Below, in pieces: positions 1 to 7,555 of a DNA stretch of 58,787 nt. Within the stretch, counting starts at the first letter, position 1. Each line of letters starts with the position of its first letter. Below the pieces are notes generated by a model, which saw only the letters and a program-made list of their open reading frames with translations, was not told where the DNA came from and searched no databases. A program made the translations under genes and the position numbers. Origin of the DNA: Deltaproteobacteria bacterium (lineage in GTDB: Bacteria; SAR324; XYD2-FULL-50-16); assembly GCA_018657625.1 (NCBI GenBank), contig JABHWU010000111.1, positions 1 through 58,787 on the forward strand. The letters are read 5' to 3'.

Positions 1-1026
1 TAGAATAAACAGATTTTTATCCCTGATGATTCTAGTGTAGAGTTCCTCGTTAAAGGCTGGAAATTCTCTATCACCATTAATTCGTTTTAGAATCTCCATA
101 TAGGTGTCAAATTCTAAACCACCTTTAAAGATCGAAGTTTTGACCGGTTCCTGATAAATATTAAGATTGTAAAAGACCAGCGCCTCCAACTCTTCTTCAC
201 TGAAATCTGTGGTATTTGTCGGATGCATAGCCACACACCAGGTTCCGGTAGAGTTTAAAACAAAATTATCAAACTCTTTTACTAAATAAGGCAATAGAGA
301 GGCATTGGAATCATGAATGCCCATGGTTACGATACAGTCTTCAGGCAGCATGGTTTCATTTTGAAATTCAGGGCTGATTATCCCCAGCACTTCCCAGGAT
401 TTGCTTATTTTTTCCGGTAAGAGATTCAATATATCCAGTTTTTTAACAACTGAGGAGTATTCTTGTTTTTTGGGATTATATAAATAGGTATGACAGCCGA
501 CATAGGTCGGATCAGCACCGATTTTTCCGGTAAAAAGATATCCAAAATATTGTGGCATATTCAAAATTTTCCAGACATTTTTCCATTTTTCCGGCCATTT
601 TTTTTGCCAGAAATAGATGAGTTTGCCGATATTTACCAGGCTACCGATTTCAGCCGTTCCGGATTCTTTTTTTAATTCTTTTTGAGAACCCAGTACCTGA
701 TAAAACTCCTCTCTGAAATCATCGCCGGCATCTGTTGTGTAGGCAACTGGAGGAATGGCTAATTGTCCCGTTTTATCAATGGCAAAGGCGGTGGCTCCAT
801 GGGTAGTGACCGATAGGGCTTTAATTTGGTATTTCTCTGCGAAAATTTTGATTTGAAGCTTGATCCAGGAAGTCATGTTTTTCAGGTCTTCATATATAAC
901 TCCCTCTTCCGTGAACTCGTCAAAATTTTTAAATGAGGAATCTATAAAATTTAGATCCTGATCAAAAATTAATACCTTTTTATTAGTTTTGCCTATATCG
1001 ATAACAGCAATGTATGATTCGGTCAT
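1..1026 (-). CDS. FGGY-family carbohydrate kinase (fuculokinase/rhamnulokinase-like), C-terminus cut by window edge
   Basis: 342 codons are open from an ATG at 1026 to the window edge, with no stop, so the 3' end lies outside. The N-terminus carries the ASKHA/FGGY phosphate-binding signature (IDIGKTNKK near residues 10-17). Further in are a conserved TTHGATAFAID stretch, GIHDSNASLLPY and LNSTGTWCVAM segments, typical of sugar kinases acting on ketoses such as L-fuculose or L-rhamnulose. A good ribosome site (AAAGGGG) precedes the ATG. It lies 11 bp downstream of the PduT-like gene and in the same direction, so it is probably the last visible gene of the DeoR-PduS-PduT-kinase unit. The class II aldolase on the other arm of the locus would consume its sugar-1-phosphate product. 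The exact sugar is not determinable here. Confidence 0.85.
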   Translation of the reverse strand, partial: MTESYIAVIDIGKTNKKVLIFDQDLNFIDSSFKNFDEFTEEGVIYEDLKNMTSWIKLQIKIFAEKYQIKALSVTTHGATAFAIDKTGQLAIPPVAYTTDAGDDFREEFYQVLGSQKELKKESGTAEIGSLVNIGKLIYFWQKKWPEKWKNVWKILNMPQYFGYLFTGKIGADPTYVGCHTYLYNPKKQEYSSVVKKLDILNLLPEKISKSWEVLGIISPEFQNETMLPEDCIVTMGIHDSNASLLPYLVKEFDNFVLNSTGTWCVAMHPTNTTDFSEEELEALVFYNLNIYQEPVKTSIFKGGLEFDTYMEILKRINGDREFPAFNEELYTRIIRDKNLFIL

Positions 1027-1037
1027 TATTATCCCCT

Positions 1038-1592
1038 TTAAATATACTCCTTAAAAAGTTCTTTGGATGCTGCCGGTATGACAACGCTATTAACCAGCAT
1101 GCCGGATTCTTTGATCATTTCAATAGCTGAACTGACGGCTGCTTCAACTGATGCCACATCCCCACAAAGTAGCATAAAACCTTTACCGCCGATAGCCATT
1201 GAAACATGGACCCTAAATAAAGTGACGTCAGCTGCCTTAACCGCCGCATCTGCTGCTTCGATGATCGGTGTCGCTGAAAAGGTTTCAACAATGCCGAGGG
1301 CTCTGTTGTATTTCTCAGGAATCGGAACCGTGTTGGAAAGCGCAGCGAATACCTGACGATCAATATTTGGAATATTCAGTTTTTCAATTAAATAACCCGC
1401 TGTATCGTTACTACCTGCATCTAGTGCCGCTGTGACTGACGAAACGGAACCCCCGACAATAATAAGGTATTTACCAGAACAAATTGTTCTCGCCAATATC
1501 AATTCCACATCAGCCGCTTTTAACATGGTATCCTGAGCTTTAAAGCCAGCTGCAATGCTGGATAATTCAAGAATTCCAATTGCATTAGACAT
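1038..1592 (-). CDS. pduT-like: PduT-like trimeric BMC shell protein (BMC-T)
   Basis: 184 aa with two tandem BMC domains (about 1-90 and 95-184), the length and architecture of the PduT class. The first domain begins AIGILELSSIAAGF. The second begins ALGIVETFSATPIIEAADAAVK. Cys38, in the sequence TICSGK, sits where PduT proteins have the cysteine that ligates a [4Fe-4S] cluster at the trimer pore. The inferred role is a shell facet protein that passes electrons across the shell, paired with the PduS-like protein encoded immediately upstream (20 bp gap). An AGAGG ribosome site precedes the ATG. Confidence 0.9.
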   Translation of the reverse strand: MSNAIGILELSSIAAGFKAQDTMLKAADVELILARTICSGKYLIIVGGSVSSVTAALDAGSNDTAGYLIEKLNIPNIDRQVFAALSNTVPIPEKYNRALGIVETFSATPIIEAADAAVKAADVTLFRVHVSMAIGGKGFMLLCGDVASVEAAVSSAIEMIKESGMLVNSVVIPAASKELFKEYI

Positions 1593-1612
1593 TTTTTATC
1601 CTCTTTTATTTT

Positions 1613-2920
1613 TTAAATACTTATCTTTATATAATTATCTGTTATCTCTGTTACCTGCCCACTGGCGGGTGCATGGATTTCGCTTCCCAGTTGATCGACA
1701 ACAGTAGCGATTTTTTGACCTTTGCTTACTATATCTTTAACTTTGACCAATGGTTTTGCCGGTGAGCCTATATGCTGTTTAAGTAGCAGCTTTAAGTGCC
1801 GAGGTTGAACATCGAAATTAGCTAGTGACCCTTTGTCATCAAATCTATTCAGATCTAACATCATTTTTAAACGCCTGGTAGGTGTTTTACGATAATCGAC
1901 CAAAGGATGAGCTTTATTGGCAATAGCCCCTTCGTATTTAACGCCATCGGCAGCGGCTTTTCGTTTATGGTTGATACATACCGTGGAAGGATATAAGCCT
2001 TCCGGACAGGAAATAAAACTACAAAGGTTGCATTCGCAGCAATATAGCGTATGGGGTTCAGACTGATTTATTTGTCCATCTTCACTTGAAAAAAGCAAAG
2101 ATCGCATGGCCTGATGTGGTTGGATAGGGTGTCCAAGCAGGTACCGCGGACAAAGTTCTGTACAAATTGTGCATTGGTCGCAGGCTGATTTCCCAATTTT
2201 ATTTACTTTTTTTTGTGATTCGATGATGTTGTATTTGGTTACTAAAACATGATCTATTGGTAAAATAATTAAAGCTGATGTTGTCTTGGTTACCACTTCA
2301 TTAAGGTCATCATTGATTCGGCCCATCATAGGCCCTCCGACCAATACAGCATAATCTGCTATTGTCGGTTCAGCATATTCAATAATTTCTTTAAAGCTTA
2401 TGCCCAAAGGCACTTCAAACGTATTGAGTCGTTTAACATAACCAGCAACATTCAAAAATTTAGTTGTCACCGGACCATCGAAGCCCATATTTAATATGGA
2501 CTCAACATTATTAACCACAATTCCCTCTGAAATCGGGAGAGTTCCTGCTTTAACAATCCGTCCGGTTGTTTCATAGATTAGTGTGACTTCATCCCCGGCC
2601 GGATAAAAATCGCCCAGTGGAAACAATTCTGTGTTATAGTCTAATAGTGGTTTGAGATAATCAATGAGTGCCTGATGTTTGGCTTTGATCCCAATAATTC
2701 CTTTTTTGGCACCGACGGCTTCCATCATGACTTTAAGACCTTTTAAGAAACCATCGGTTTTCTGCTTTAAAATTTCTTTGTCTTTATGGAGAAGTGGCTC
2801 ACATTCTGCGGCATTGACAATAACAATCTCAGCCTGACTGGCCAATTTGATATGTGTCGGAAAGCCGGCGCCCCCGGCTCCTACAATTCCATTTTCTTTT
2901 ACTTGAGAAACAATATTCAT
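1613..2920 (-). CDS. pduS-like: PduS-like/RnfC-type flavo-iron-sulfur protein
   Basis: About 435 aa. The N-terminal part has the RnfC/Nqo1-like flavin/NADH-binding signature (GIVGAGGAGFPTHIK) followed by VNAAECEPLLHKDKE. A central SLBB-type region follows. Two ferredoxin-like cysteine groups come next (CDQCTICTELCP and CCECNLCSFISCP), and a C-terminal biotinyl-lipoyl-like RnfC tail ends in APASGQVTEI. This is the layout of PduS, which reduces cobalamin or passes electrons from NADH in propanediol-type compartments. No B12 enzyme is visible here, so a role in NADH reoxidation together with PduT is more likely. The ATG at 2920 is preferred over a TTG at 2938 because AAGG lies just upstream of the ATG. 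Confidence 0.88.
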   Translation of the reverse strand: MNIVSQVKENGIVGAGGAGFPTHIKLASQAEIVIVNAAECEPLLHKDKEILKQKTDGFLKGLKVMMEAVGAKKGIIGIKAKHQALIDYLKPLLDYNTELFPLGDFYPAGDEVTLIYETTGRIVKAGTLPISEGIVVNNVESILNMGFDGPVTTKFLNVAGYVKRLNTFEVPLGISFKEIIEYAEPTIADYAVLVGGPMMGRINDDLNEVVTKTTSALIILPIDHVLVTKYNIIESQKKVNKIGKSACDQCTICTELCPRYLLGHPIQPHQAMRSLLFSSEDGQINQSEPHTLYCCECNLCSFISCPEGLYPSTVCINHKRKAAADGVKYEGAIANKAHPLVDYRKTPTRRLKMMLDLNRFDDKGSLANFDVQPRHLKLLLKQHIGSPAKPLVKVKDIVSKGQKIATVVDQLGSEIHAPASGQVTEITDNYIKISI

Positions 2921-2986
2921 AAGTACCTTCGAAATCAAGGTTGGTGTTTTGAGTTAATTAATTTAATCCATTGTAAACACTGTACA

Positions 2987-3064
2987 CTGAGCAAAGTCGA
3001 AGTGTACTGATATATAGCAATAATTCTGCACTTCGTTCTTTGTTCACCCTTCGACTTCGCTCAG
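2987..3064. repeat. Palindromic (REP-like) repeat between DeoR and PduS-like genes
   Basis: Two arms, 2987-3002 (CTGAGCAAAGTCGAAG) and 3049-3064, are inverted repeats matching at 15 of 16 positions. They are separated by 46 bp of AT-rich sequence. A single related arm (CGAGCGGAGTCGAG) is found at 24617-24632. This looks like a dispersed REP-type element, not an intrinsic terminator, because no T-run follows. Confidence 0.6.
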
Positions 3065-3194
3065 GGAACAACAAATTCAGTTCTTAATTTTCTGTTTTTG
3101 CATTATTAGAAAATTTGCTTCAAAGCATGATGCATTTTGTACATGATTTAGATAATTCAATTTTTTAAGTAATGGATTTTTCCCAAAAAGGGTA

Positions 3195-3962
3195 TTAAAC
3201 AATAATCAATTCTATATGTTCCCCTTCAAGCATTTTGACGCTTTCCTGATCAATACCACTATCTGTAATCACAGTGTCAATACGCTTTAAAGGACATAGA
3301 ATTAAACTCCCCCTCTGGTTAAATTTACTACTATCAGCCAGGATGATGATGTGTTCGGCCTGATTCATTAGTTTTTGCTGGGCTCTGATTAATAGAGAGT
3401 CCCATTGTGTTAACCCAACTTGAGTGATTCCCTGGGTTGCCATAAAAAGTTTAGAAGCTGAATACTGCTGAATGGTATCATTTTCAAAAGGACTGACAAT
3501 CACTTTTTGTTCCCGAAAAACCTCGCCTCCCGGTAAAATTACCCGGTTATTGGTGTTTTTTATCAGATCCACAGCGGTATGCAAAGCATTGGTAAGAATT
3601 TGGAGATCGGTATCTTTTAAGAACTCAACCATAAGATTTGTGGTTGTTCCACCATCGATGATAATTGACTCACCAGGTGTGCAGAGTTCAGCGGCTTTTT
3701 GAGCGATCCGTTTTTTTTCTTCAATATTAATAATATTAATGGTTTTGAACGGTTCCCAGGCCGGACGGGTCCTGATAAAACCTTCTAAGGTTTCAGCACC
3801 ACCACGGAGTCGCCTGATTAATCCTTGTTTAGCCAGTTTTGAAAGATCCCTCCGAATAGTTGCTTCGGAGACATCTAGTAACTCCATCATTTTTGCATTG
3901 CTTAAAAAACGAGAATTCTTAAGCAAATTTAAGATTTTTTCCTGCCGTTCACGTTCTTTCAT
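3195..3962 (-). CDS. DeoR-family transcriptional regulator
   Basis: 255 aa. The N-terminal winged helix-turn-helix (about residues 5-57) carries the DeoR signature MMELLDVSEATIRRDLSKL followed by GLIRRLRGGAE. The C-terminal DeoRC sugar-phosphate sensor domain has IIIDGGTTTNLM and ILTNALHTA motifs and a conserved D near SSKF. DeoR-type repressors normally respond to a phosphorylated sugar of the pathway they control. The gene is the first of the leftward unit and is divergent from the pduL-led BMC operon. Repeated TGAYTGAT boxes in the shared intergenic region are its likely operators. Confidence 0.92.
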   Translation of the reverse strand: MKERERQEKILNLLKNSRFLSNAKMMELLDVSEATIRRDLSKLAKQGLIRRLRGGAETLEGFIRTRPAWEPFKTINIINIEEKKRIAQKAAELCTPGESIIIDGGTTTNLMVEFLKDTDLQILTNALHTAVDLIKNTNNRVILPGGEVFREQKVIVSPFENDTIQQYSASKLFMATQGITQVGLTQWDSLLIRAQQKLMNQAEHIIILADSSKFNQRGSLILCPLKRIDTVITDSGIDQESVKMLEGEHIELIIV

Positions 3963-4020
3963 TCCATTTTATTCTCAGTGAATATTTCTGTCTGTTGAAT
4001 TTTGTTATAATACTCATCTT

Positions 4021-4186
4021 AATTAGTGTCTGAACGAAAAGTAGGTAATTTGGGGACATGTACAACATTTAGCAAAGGCTTAAACAGTTAAATACCCGAT
4101 AGTTACGAGGATCGTGAGGCTTCGTAGCGATACCCCCAATTACCGATTTGATATCCAATAATGGCATTTTCGTTCGAACACTAATT
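4021..4186 (+). mobile_element. MITE-like element, copy 1 (complete, 166 bp)
   Basis: Terminal inverted repeats 4021-4040 (AATTAGTGTCTGAACGAAAA) and 4167-4186 match at 18 of 20 positions. The interior is non-coding and contains GTAGGTAATTTGGGGACATG, which recurs in two other copies in this window (32702-32840 inverted, 44441-44536 partial). There is no transposase. It sits within the divergent BMC promoter region, between the DeoR gene and the operator-like boxes. Confidence 0.75.
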
Positions 4187-4231
4187 AGTAGTGTACAACT
4201 TAACGGATGAAATTATAGATGTCAATAAATA

Positions 4232-4552
4232 TGATTGATAAATGACTGAATATTGACTGATTCAATCATGTACTATAATCTTTTCTTAGCACCGAAGATA
4301 TAATTCTTGATAAAATAAAAAAAAATTTCCCTTGACCTTTTGATCAAAGACTAAAATTTTCTAATGCTACATCCAAAGAGTACTTGTTATAGTAAGTTTT
4401 ATTGTTATCTTTTTCGTAGTAGAGGTATAGTGAGATTAAAACCGCAAAGGAAGAAAGGTTATTGGAAATATCAGTTGGCAGGATTTTGACTGATAGATGA
4501 TCGGTTTATGATTTTTATATTGACACTTTAATATTTGACTGATAAATGATCG
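4232..4552 (+). promoter_or_regulatory. Operator-like boxes and putative promoter of the BMC operon
   Basis: Direct repeats of a TGAYTGATARATGAYYG box occur at 4232-4248, 4487-4503 and 4536-4552. A related site (TGACTGATTCAATCATG) lies at 4254-4270. A TTGACA at 4520-4525 with a 17-bp spacer to TAAATG (4543-4548) forms a plausible sigma-70 promoter whose -10 overlaps the last box. Such an arrangement would let the DeoR-family protein repress the rightward operon. The boxes are seen directly. Their binding by the DeoR protein is inferred. Confidence 0.5.
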
Positions 4553-4600
4553 TATATAGTTTTTTAAACAATATTGAGTAAAGCATTAATCAGGTAAGAT

Positions 4601-5284
4601 ATGTCTGCAAATTTAAAAATTCCGGAACGACAGAAAATTGAACAAATTGTTCTAAGGGTACTGGAATCCAGGCAGGATCAAATCATTTCTCTATTAAAAG
4701 CCGTTGATACACAACAGAGTCCGTTGGTTGTTAATGTTTCGGCCCGGCATGTTCATTTGAATCAAAGTGCCATGGATGCGCTATTCGGTAAGAACTCCCA
4801 ATTGACCAAGTATAAGGTTTTGTACAACGGAGAGTTTGCCAGTGAGCAACAAGTAAACATCGTTGGTAAGCGGAATCGTATGATCGCCGGTGTCAGAATT
4901 TTGGGGCCAATTAGGGATTATAACCAGATTGAATTAAGCTATTCTGACGGTGTCTATCTGGGGCTGGACCTGCCCTTAAAAATTAGTGGCGATCACGAAA
5001 ATACCCCAGGCTGCACTTTGGTGGGGCCCATGGGATCTATCCAACTGAATGCAGGTGTCATTAGAGCCCGACGTCATGTGCATATGGGGAAAAAAGACCT
5101 GGAGTTTTATGATGTAAAGGATGGTGATCATGTCAAAGTAGTCATCGGTGGTGAATGTGGTGTTATTTTTGACAATGTCGTCGTCAGGTATGGTGCGAAC
5201 ATGAAACTTGAGGTTCACATCGATACTGATGAGGGTAATGCTTGCAATCTTCAGAATGCGGAACGATTGGAAATCATTAAATAA
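4601..5284 (+). CDS. pduL: PduL-type phosphotransacylase
   Basis: 227 aa, usual PduL length. It has two PduL domains with histidine-rich zinc-binding motifs: VNVSARHVHLN near residues 45-55 and ARRHVHMGKKDLEF near 152-166. The first 30 or so residues form a predicted amphipathic helix (RQKIEQIVLRVLESR) typical of an encapsulation peptide. The enzyme converts acyl-CoA plus phosphate to acyl-phosphate plus CoA, recycling CoA inside the compartment. It is the first gene of the rightward operon, followed 20 bp later by a BMC-H gene. The likely acyl group here is lactyl, from lactaldehyde. Confidence 0.92.
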   Translation: MSANLKIPERQKIEQIVLRVLESRQDQIISLLKAVDTQQSPLVVNVSARHVHLNQSAMDALFGKNSQLTKYKVLYNGEFASEQQVNIVGKRNRMIAGVRILGPIRDYNQIELSYSDGVYLGLDLPLKISGDHENTPGCTLVGPMGSIQLNAGVIRARRHVHMGKKDLEFYDVKDGDHVKVVIGGECGVIFDNVVVRYGANMKLEVHIDTDEGNACNLQNAERLEIIK

Positions 5285-5304
5285 TATTAATAAAGGAGAA
5301 TAAA

Positions 5305-5589
5305 ATGGCAAATCAGGCTCTTGGAATGATTGAAACATATGGGTTTGTGGCAATGGTGGAAGCTAGTGATGCGATGCTTAAATCCGCTAATGTTACAATG
5401 TCCGGATGGGACAAAGTTGGCTCGGGTATCGTTACCACATTTGTGGAAGGTGATGTGGCAGCAGTCAAAGCAGCAATTGATGCTGGTGCTGAAGCAGCTT
5501 CCAGAGTAGGAAAGGTAATCTCGGTTCAGGTAATTGCACGCCCTCATGAGGAATTGAAACATTTAATTCCAAATGTCAAAAAGAAATAA
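5305..5589 (+). CDS. BMC-H hexameric shell protein
   Basis: 94 aa, a single BMC domain of canonical length. It begins ALGMIETYGFVAMVEASDAMLKSANV, continues with the pore-proximal WDKVGSGIVTTFVEGDV segment, and ends with the IARPHEEL motif seen in many BMC-H proteins. An AAGGAG ribosome site precedes the ATG. It forms the facet hexamers together with the next gene, a paralogue. Confidence 0.95.
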   Translation: MANQALGMIETYGFVAMVEASDAMLKSANVTMSGWDKVGSGIVTTFVEGDVAAVKAAIDAGAEAASRVGKVISVQVIARPHEELKHLIPNVKKK

Positions 5590-5624
5590 TTTAATAACCC
5601 ATGGATTTTCGGAGATGAATAAAA

Positions 5625-5885
5625 ATGGATGCACTAGGTTTTATTGAAACAAAAGGAAAGATTGGAATCATAGAAGCAACTGATGCCATGTTGAAGTCTG
5701 CTGATGTGAAAGTGGAAAAGACAATTGCGATTGGTGGTGCTTTGATTACCTGTATCGTCAAAGGTGATGTTGGATCTGTTAAAGCAGCCGTTGATGCAGG
5801 CTCAGAAGCAGCTTCCAAGGCCGGCGAACTGATTTCATCACATATTATTGCCCGTCCCCATGAAGAGCTATTGAAAAATATTTAA
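5625..5885 (+). CDS. BMC-H hexameric shell protein (second paralogue)
   Basis: 86 aa with a single BMC domain: ALGFIETKGKIGIIEATDAMLKSADV, then AIGGALITCIVKGDVGSVKAAVDAG, ending IARPHEELLKNI. It is about half identical to the preceding BMC-H by eye. The segment lining the pore differs (KTIAIGGAL against KVGSGIV), so the two hexamers may have different pore selectivity. A GGAGATG ribosome site lies upstream. Confidence 0.95.
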   Translation: MDALGFIETKGKIGIIEATDAMLKSADVKVEKTIAIGGALITCIVKGDVGSVKAAVDAGSEAASKAGELISSHIIARPHEELLKNI

Positions 5886-5906
5886 AAGTTTCCATAGGGA
5901 GAATCG

Positions 5907-7094
5907 GTGAAAATTCTGATAGCCAATCTTGGCAGTACCAGTTTTAAATATAAACTATTTGACCTGTCGATCAGCGAAAAACATCTGGCAGAAGGAAGTG
6001 TAGATCGTATCGGTCTACCTGAGAGTACCTGGAGTTTTATTGCAAAATGTTCTGAAAAAAATGCTTCGGGACAAGCGCATTTTAACAGCCATTCTGAAGC
6101 AATTGATTTCCATTTACAGCACTTGATTGAAGAAGGTGTTGTTGATAATACCGGACAAATAGATGCCATAGGATTTAAAGCGGTGCATGGTGGGCCGATT
6201 AGTGGCGCCGTTTTAGTGGATGATGAAGTCATTAAAGTAATGGAGGATTTTTCAGACGTTGCTCCATTGCATAATCCGCCTTATATCCAGGCCATGAAGG
6301 CGTTTAGAAAAAAATTACCAAAAACACCTCAGGTTGCGTCTTTTGAAACAGCGTTTCACCAGACTATTCCGCAGAAACGTCAGGTATATGCGATTCCTTA
6401 TGAATGGACAGAAGATCTGGGAATCAGGCGTTATGGATTCCATGGAGCCAGTCATTGCTATATTGGTCAACGAATCAAAGAAATTGAGGATGGATTAACT
6501 AAAATTATCAATTGTCATCTGGGTGGTTCCAGTAGCATTTGTGCGATTGAAAATGGCCAATCTATTGCCAATAGTTTTGGAATGACTGCCCAATCGGGAA
6601 TTCCGCATGCAGTCAGGATCGGTGATTTTGATACCTTTTCTTTGTTGAAACTAAAGGCAGCTGGTTTGGATCAGGATACCATCTGGAAGAAGCTGGGGAA
6701 AGAATCCGGTCTATTGGGAATGAGTGGTGTTAGCAGTGATTTACGGGATATTGAGAAAGCAGCAGAACAAGGGAATCAACGGGCTGAATTGGCGGTTGAG
6801 GTTTTGGTGGAATCGATACGTTTTTATATTGGTTCCTATCTGGTTGCTTTGAACGGCGCAGATGCTATTTGTTTTACTGGCGGAATTGGTCAGTTTTCCA
6901 GCAACATCAGAGAAAAAGTATTAGAAAATATGGACTTTGCCGGAATTAAACTTGATCTAGATAAGAATCGAGAAATCGATGGAAAACAGGAAAATAGAAT
7001 CGATCAGATTGATAGCAAGGTACAAATCTGGGTGATACCGACCAATGAAGAATTGATCGTAGCCAGACAGACTTTAACAGTTTTAACACATTAG
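5907..7094 (+). CDS. ackA-like: Acetate-kinase-family (acyl-phosphate) kinase with altered active site
   Basis: 395 aa starting with GTG, 21 bp after the second BMC-H gene, with GGGAG as ribosome site. Family motifs are present: N7 in ANLGSTSFK, APLHNPP, RYGFHGASH, AVRIGDFD and PTNEELIVARQT. However, Lys91 replaces the substrate-binding Arg (Arg91 of Methanosarcina AckA), and Glu147 replaces the catalytic Asp (SFETAFH against the usual FDTAFH). It is expected to make ATP from the PduL product. The changes may reflect lactyl- or propionyl-phosphate in place of acetyl-phosphate. It could instead be a less active homologue. Confidence 0.85.
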   Translation: MKILIANLGSTSFKYKLFDLSISEKHLAEGSVDRIGLPESTWSFIAKCSEKNASGQAHFNSHSEAIDFHLQHLIEEGVVDNTGQIDAIGFKAVHGGPISGAVLVDDEVIKVMEDFSDVAPLHNPPYIQAMKAFRKKLPKTPQVASFETAFHQTIPQKRQVYAIPYEWTEDLGIRRYGFHGASHCYIGQRIKEIEDGLTKIINCHLGGSSSICAIENGQSIANSFGMTAQSGIPHAVRIGDFDTFSLLKLKAAGLDQDTIWKKLGKESGLLGMSGVSSDLRDIEKAAEQGNQRAELAVEVLVESIRFYIGSYLVALNGADAICFTGGIGQFSSNIREKVLENMDFAGIKLDLDKNREIDGKQENRIDQIDSKVQIWVIPTNEELIVARQTLTVLTH

Positions 7095-7118
7095 TCTGAG
7101 ACCGTAGAACTCAACCAC

Positions 7119-7159
7119 TTCACTGGAATGATAAAGTACACGTACCCAGTGAGATTTTT
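7119..7159 (+). terminator. Possible intra-operon terminator/attenuator after the kinase gene
   Basis: Arms 7119-7126 (TTCACTGG) and 7146-7153 (CCAGTGAG) can pair over eight positions including one G-U pair. A T5 run follows at 7155-7159. It lies in the 129-bp gap between the kinase and the first BMC-P gene. It could lower expression of the downstream pentamer, enzyme and aldolase genes relative to the abundant hexamers. Seen by eye only. Confidence 0.35.
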
Positions 7160-7223
7160 CATTACCTGACCCTGATGAACAAGAAATATGACTATTTGGG
7201 GCAGGCATTAAAAGGACATTAAG

Positions 7224-7547
7224 ATGTTTTTAGCGATGGTAAAAGGCAATGTCGTTTCAACTCAAAAAGATGAATTGATTAAAGGATATAAACTACTAAT
7301 CGTTGAGCCTTTACAAGTCAAATATCAAAAAAACGGTGGTGGTGAATATCATGTAACCGGTCGCGCAATCGTGGCTATTGATCGTATCGGAGCTGGTGAA
7401 GGTCAATTGGTTTTGGTGAGTCAGGGATCCAGTGCCAGATTAGCTGAAGGATTGAAGAATGCACCGATAGATGCAGCAATCATTGGCCTAGTAGATAAAG
7501 CCATGGTCGGTGGAACTCAAATGAATTTTATTCCCAAAAAATCTTAG
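7224..7547 (+). CDS. BMC-P pentameric vertex protein (EutN/CcmL family)
   Basis: 107 aa. It begins MFLAMVKGNVVSTQKDELIKGYKLL and contains the family motif AIDRIGAGEGQLVLVSQGSSARL, then PIDAAIIGLVDKA. It is slightly longer than minimal EutN proteins because of an insertion near QVKYQKNGGGEYHVTG. It is one of three BMC-P genes in the operon. It would form the pentamers that close the shell vertices. A single ribosome site with AAGGACAT lies upstream. Confidence 0.92.
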   Translation: MFLAMVKGNVVSTQKDELIKGYKLLIVEPLQVKYQKNGGGEYHVTGRAIVAIDRIGAGEGQLVLVSQGSSARLAEGLKNAPIDAAIIGLVDKAMVGGTQMNFIPKKS

Positions 7548-7555
7548 GGGTAAGC

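Noticed and set aside
490..675. Plus-strand ORF of 61 aa
   Set aside because: It lies wholly antisense within the sugar kinase gene and has a low-complexity Phe-rich composition.
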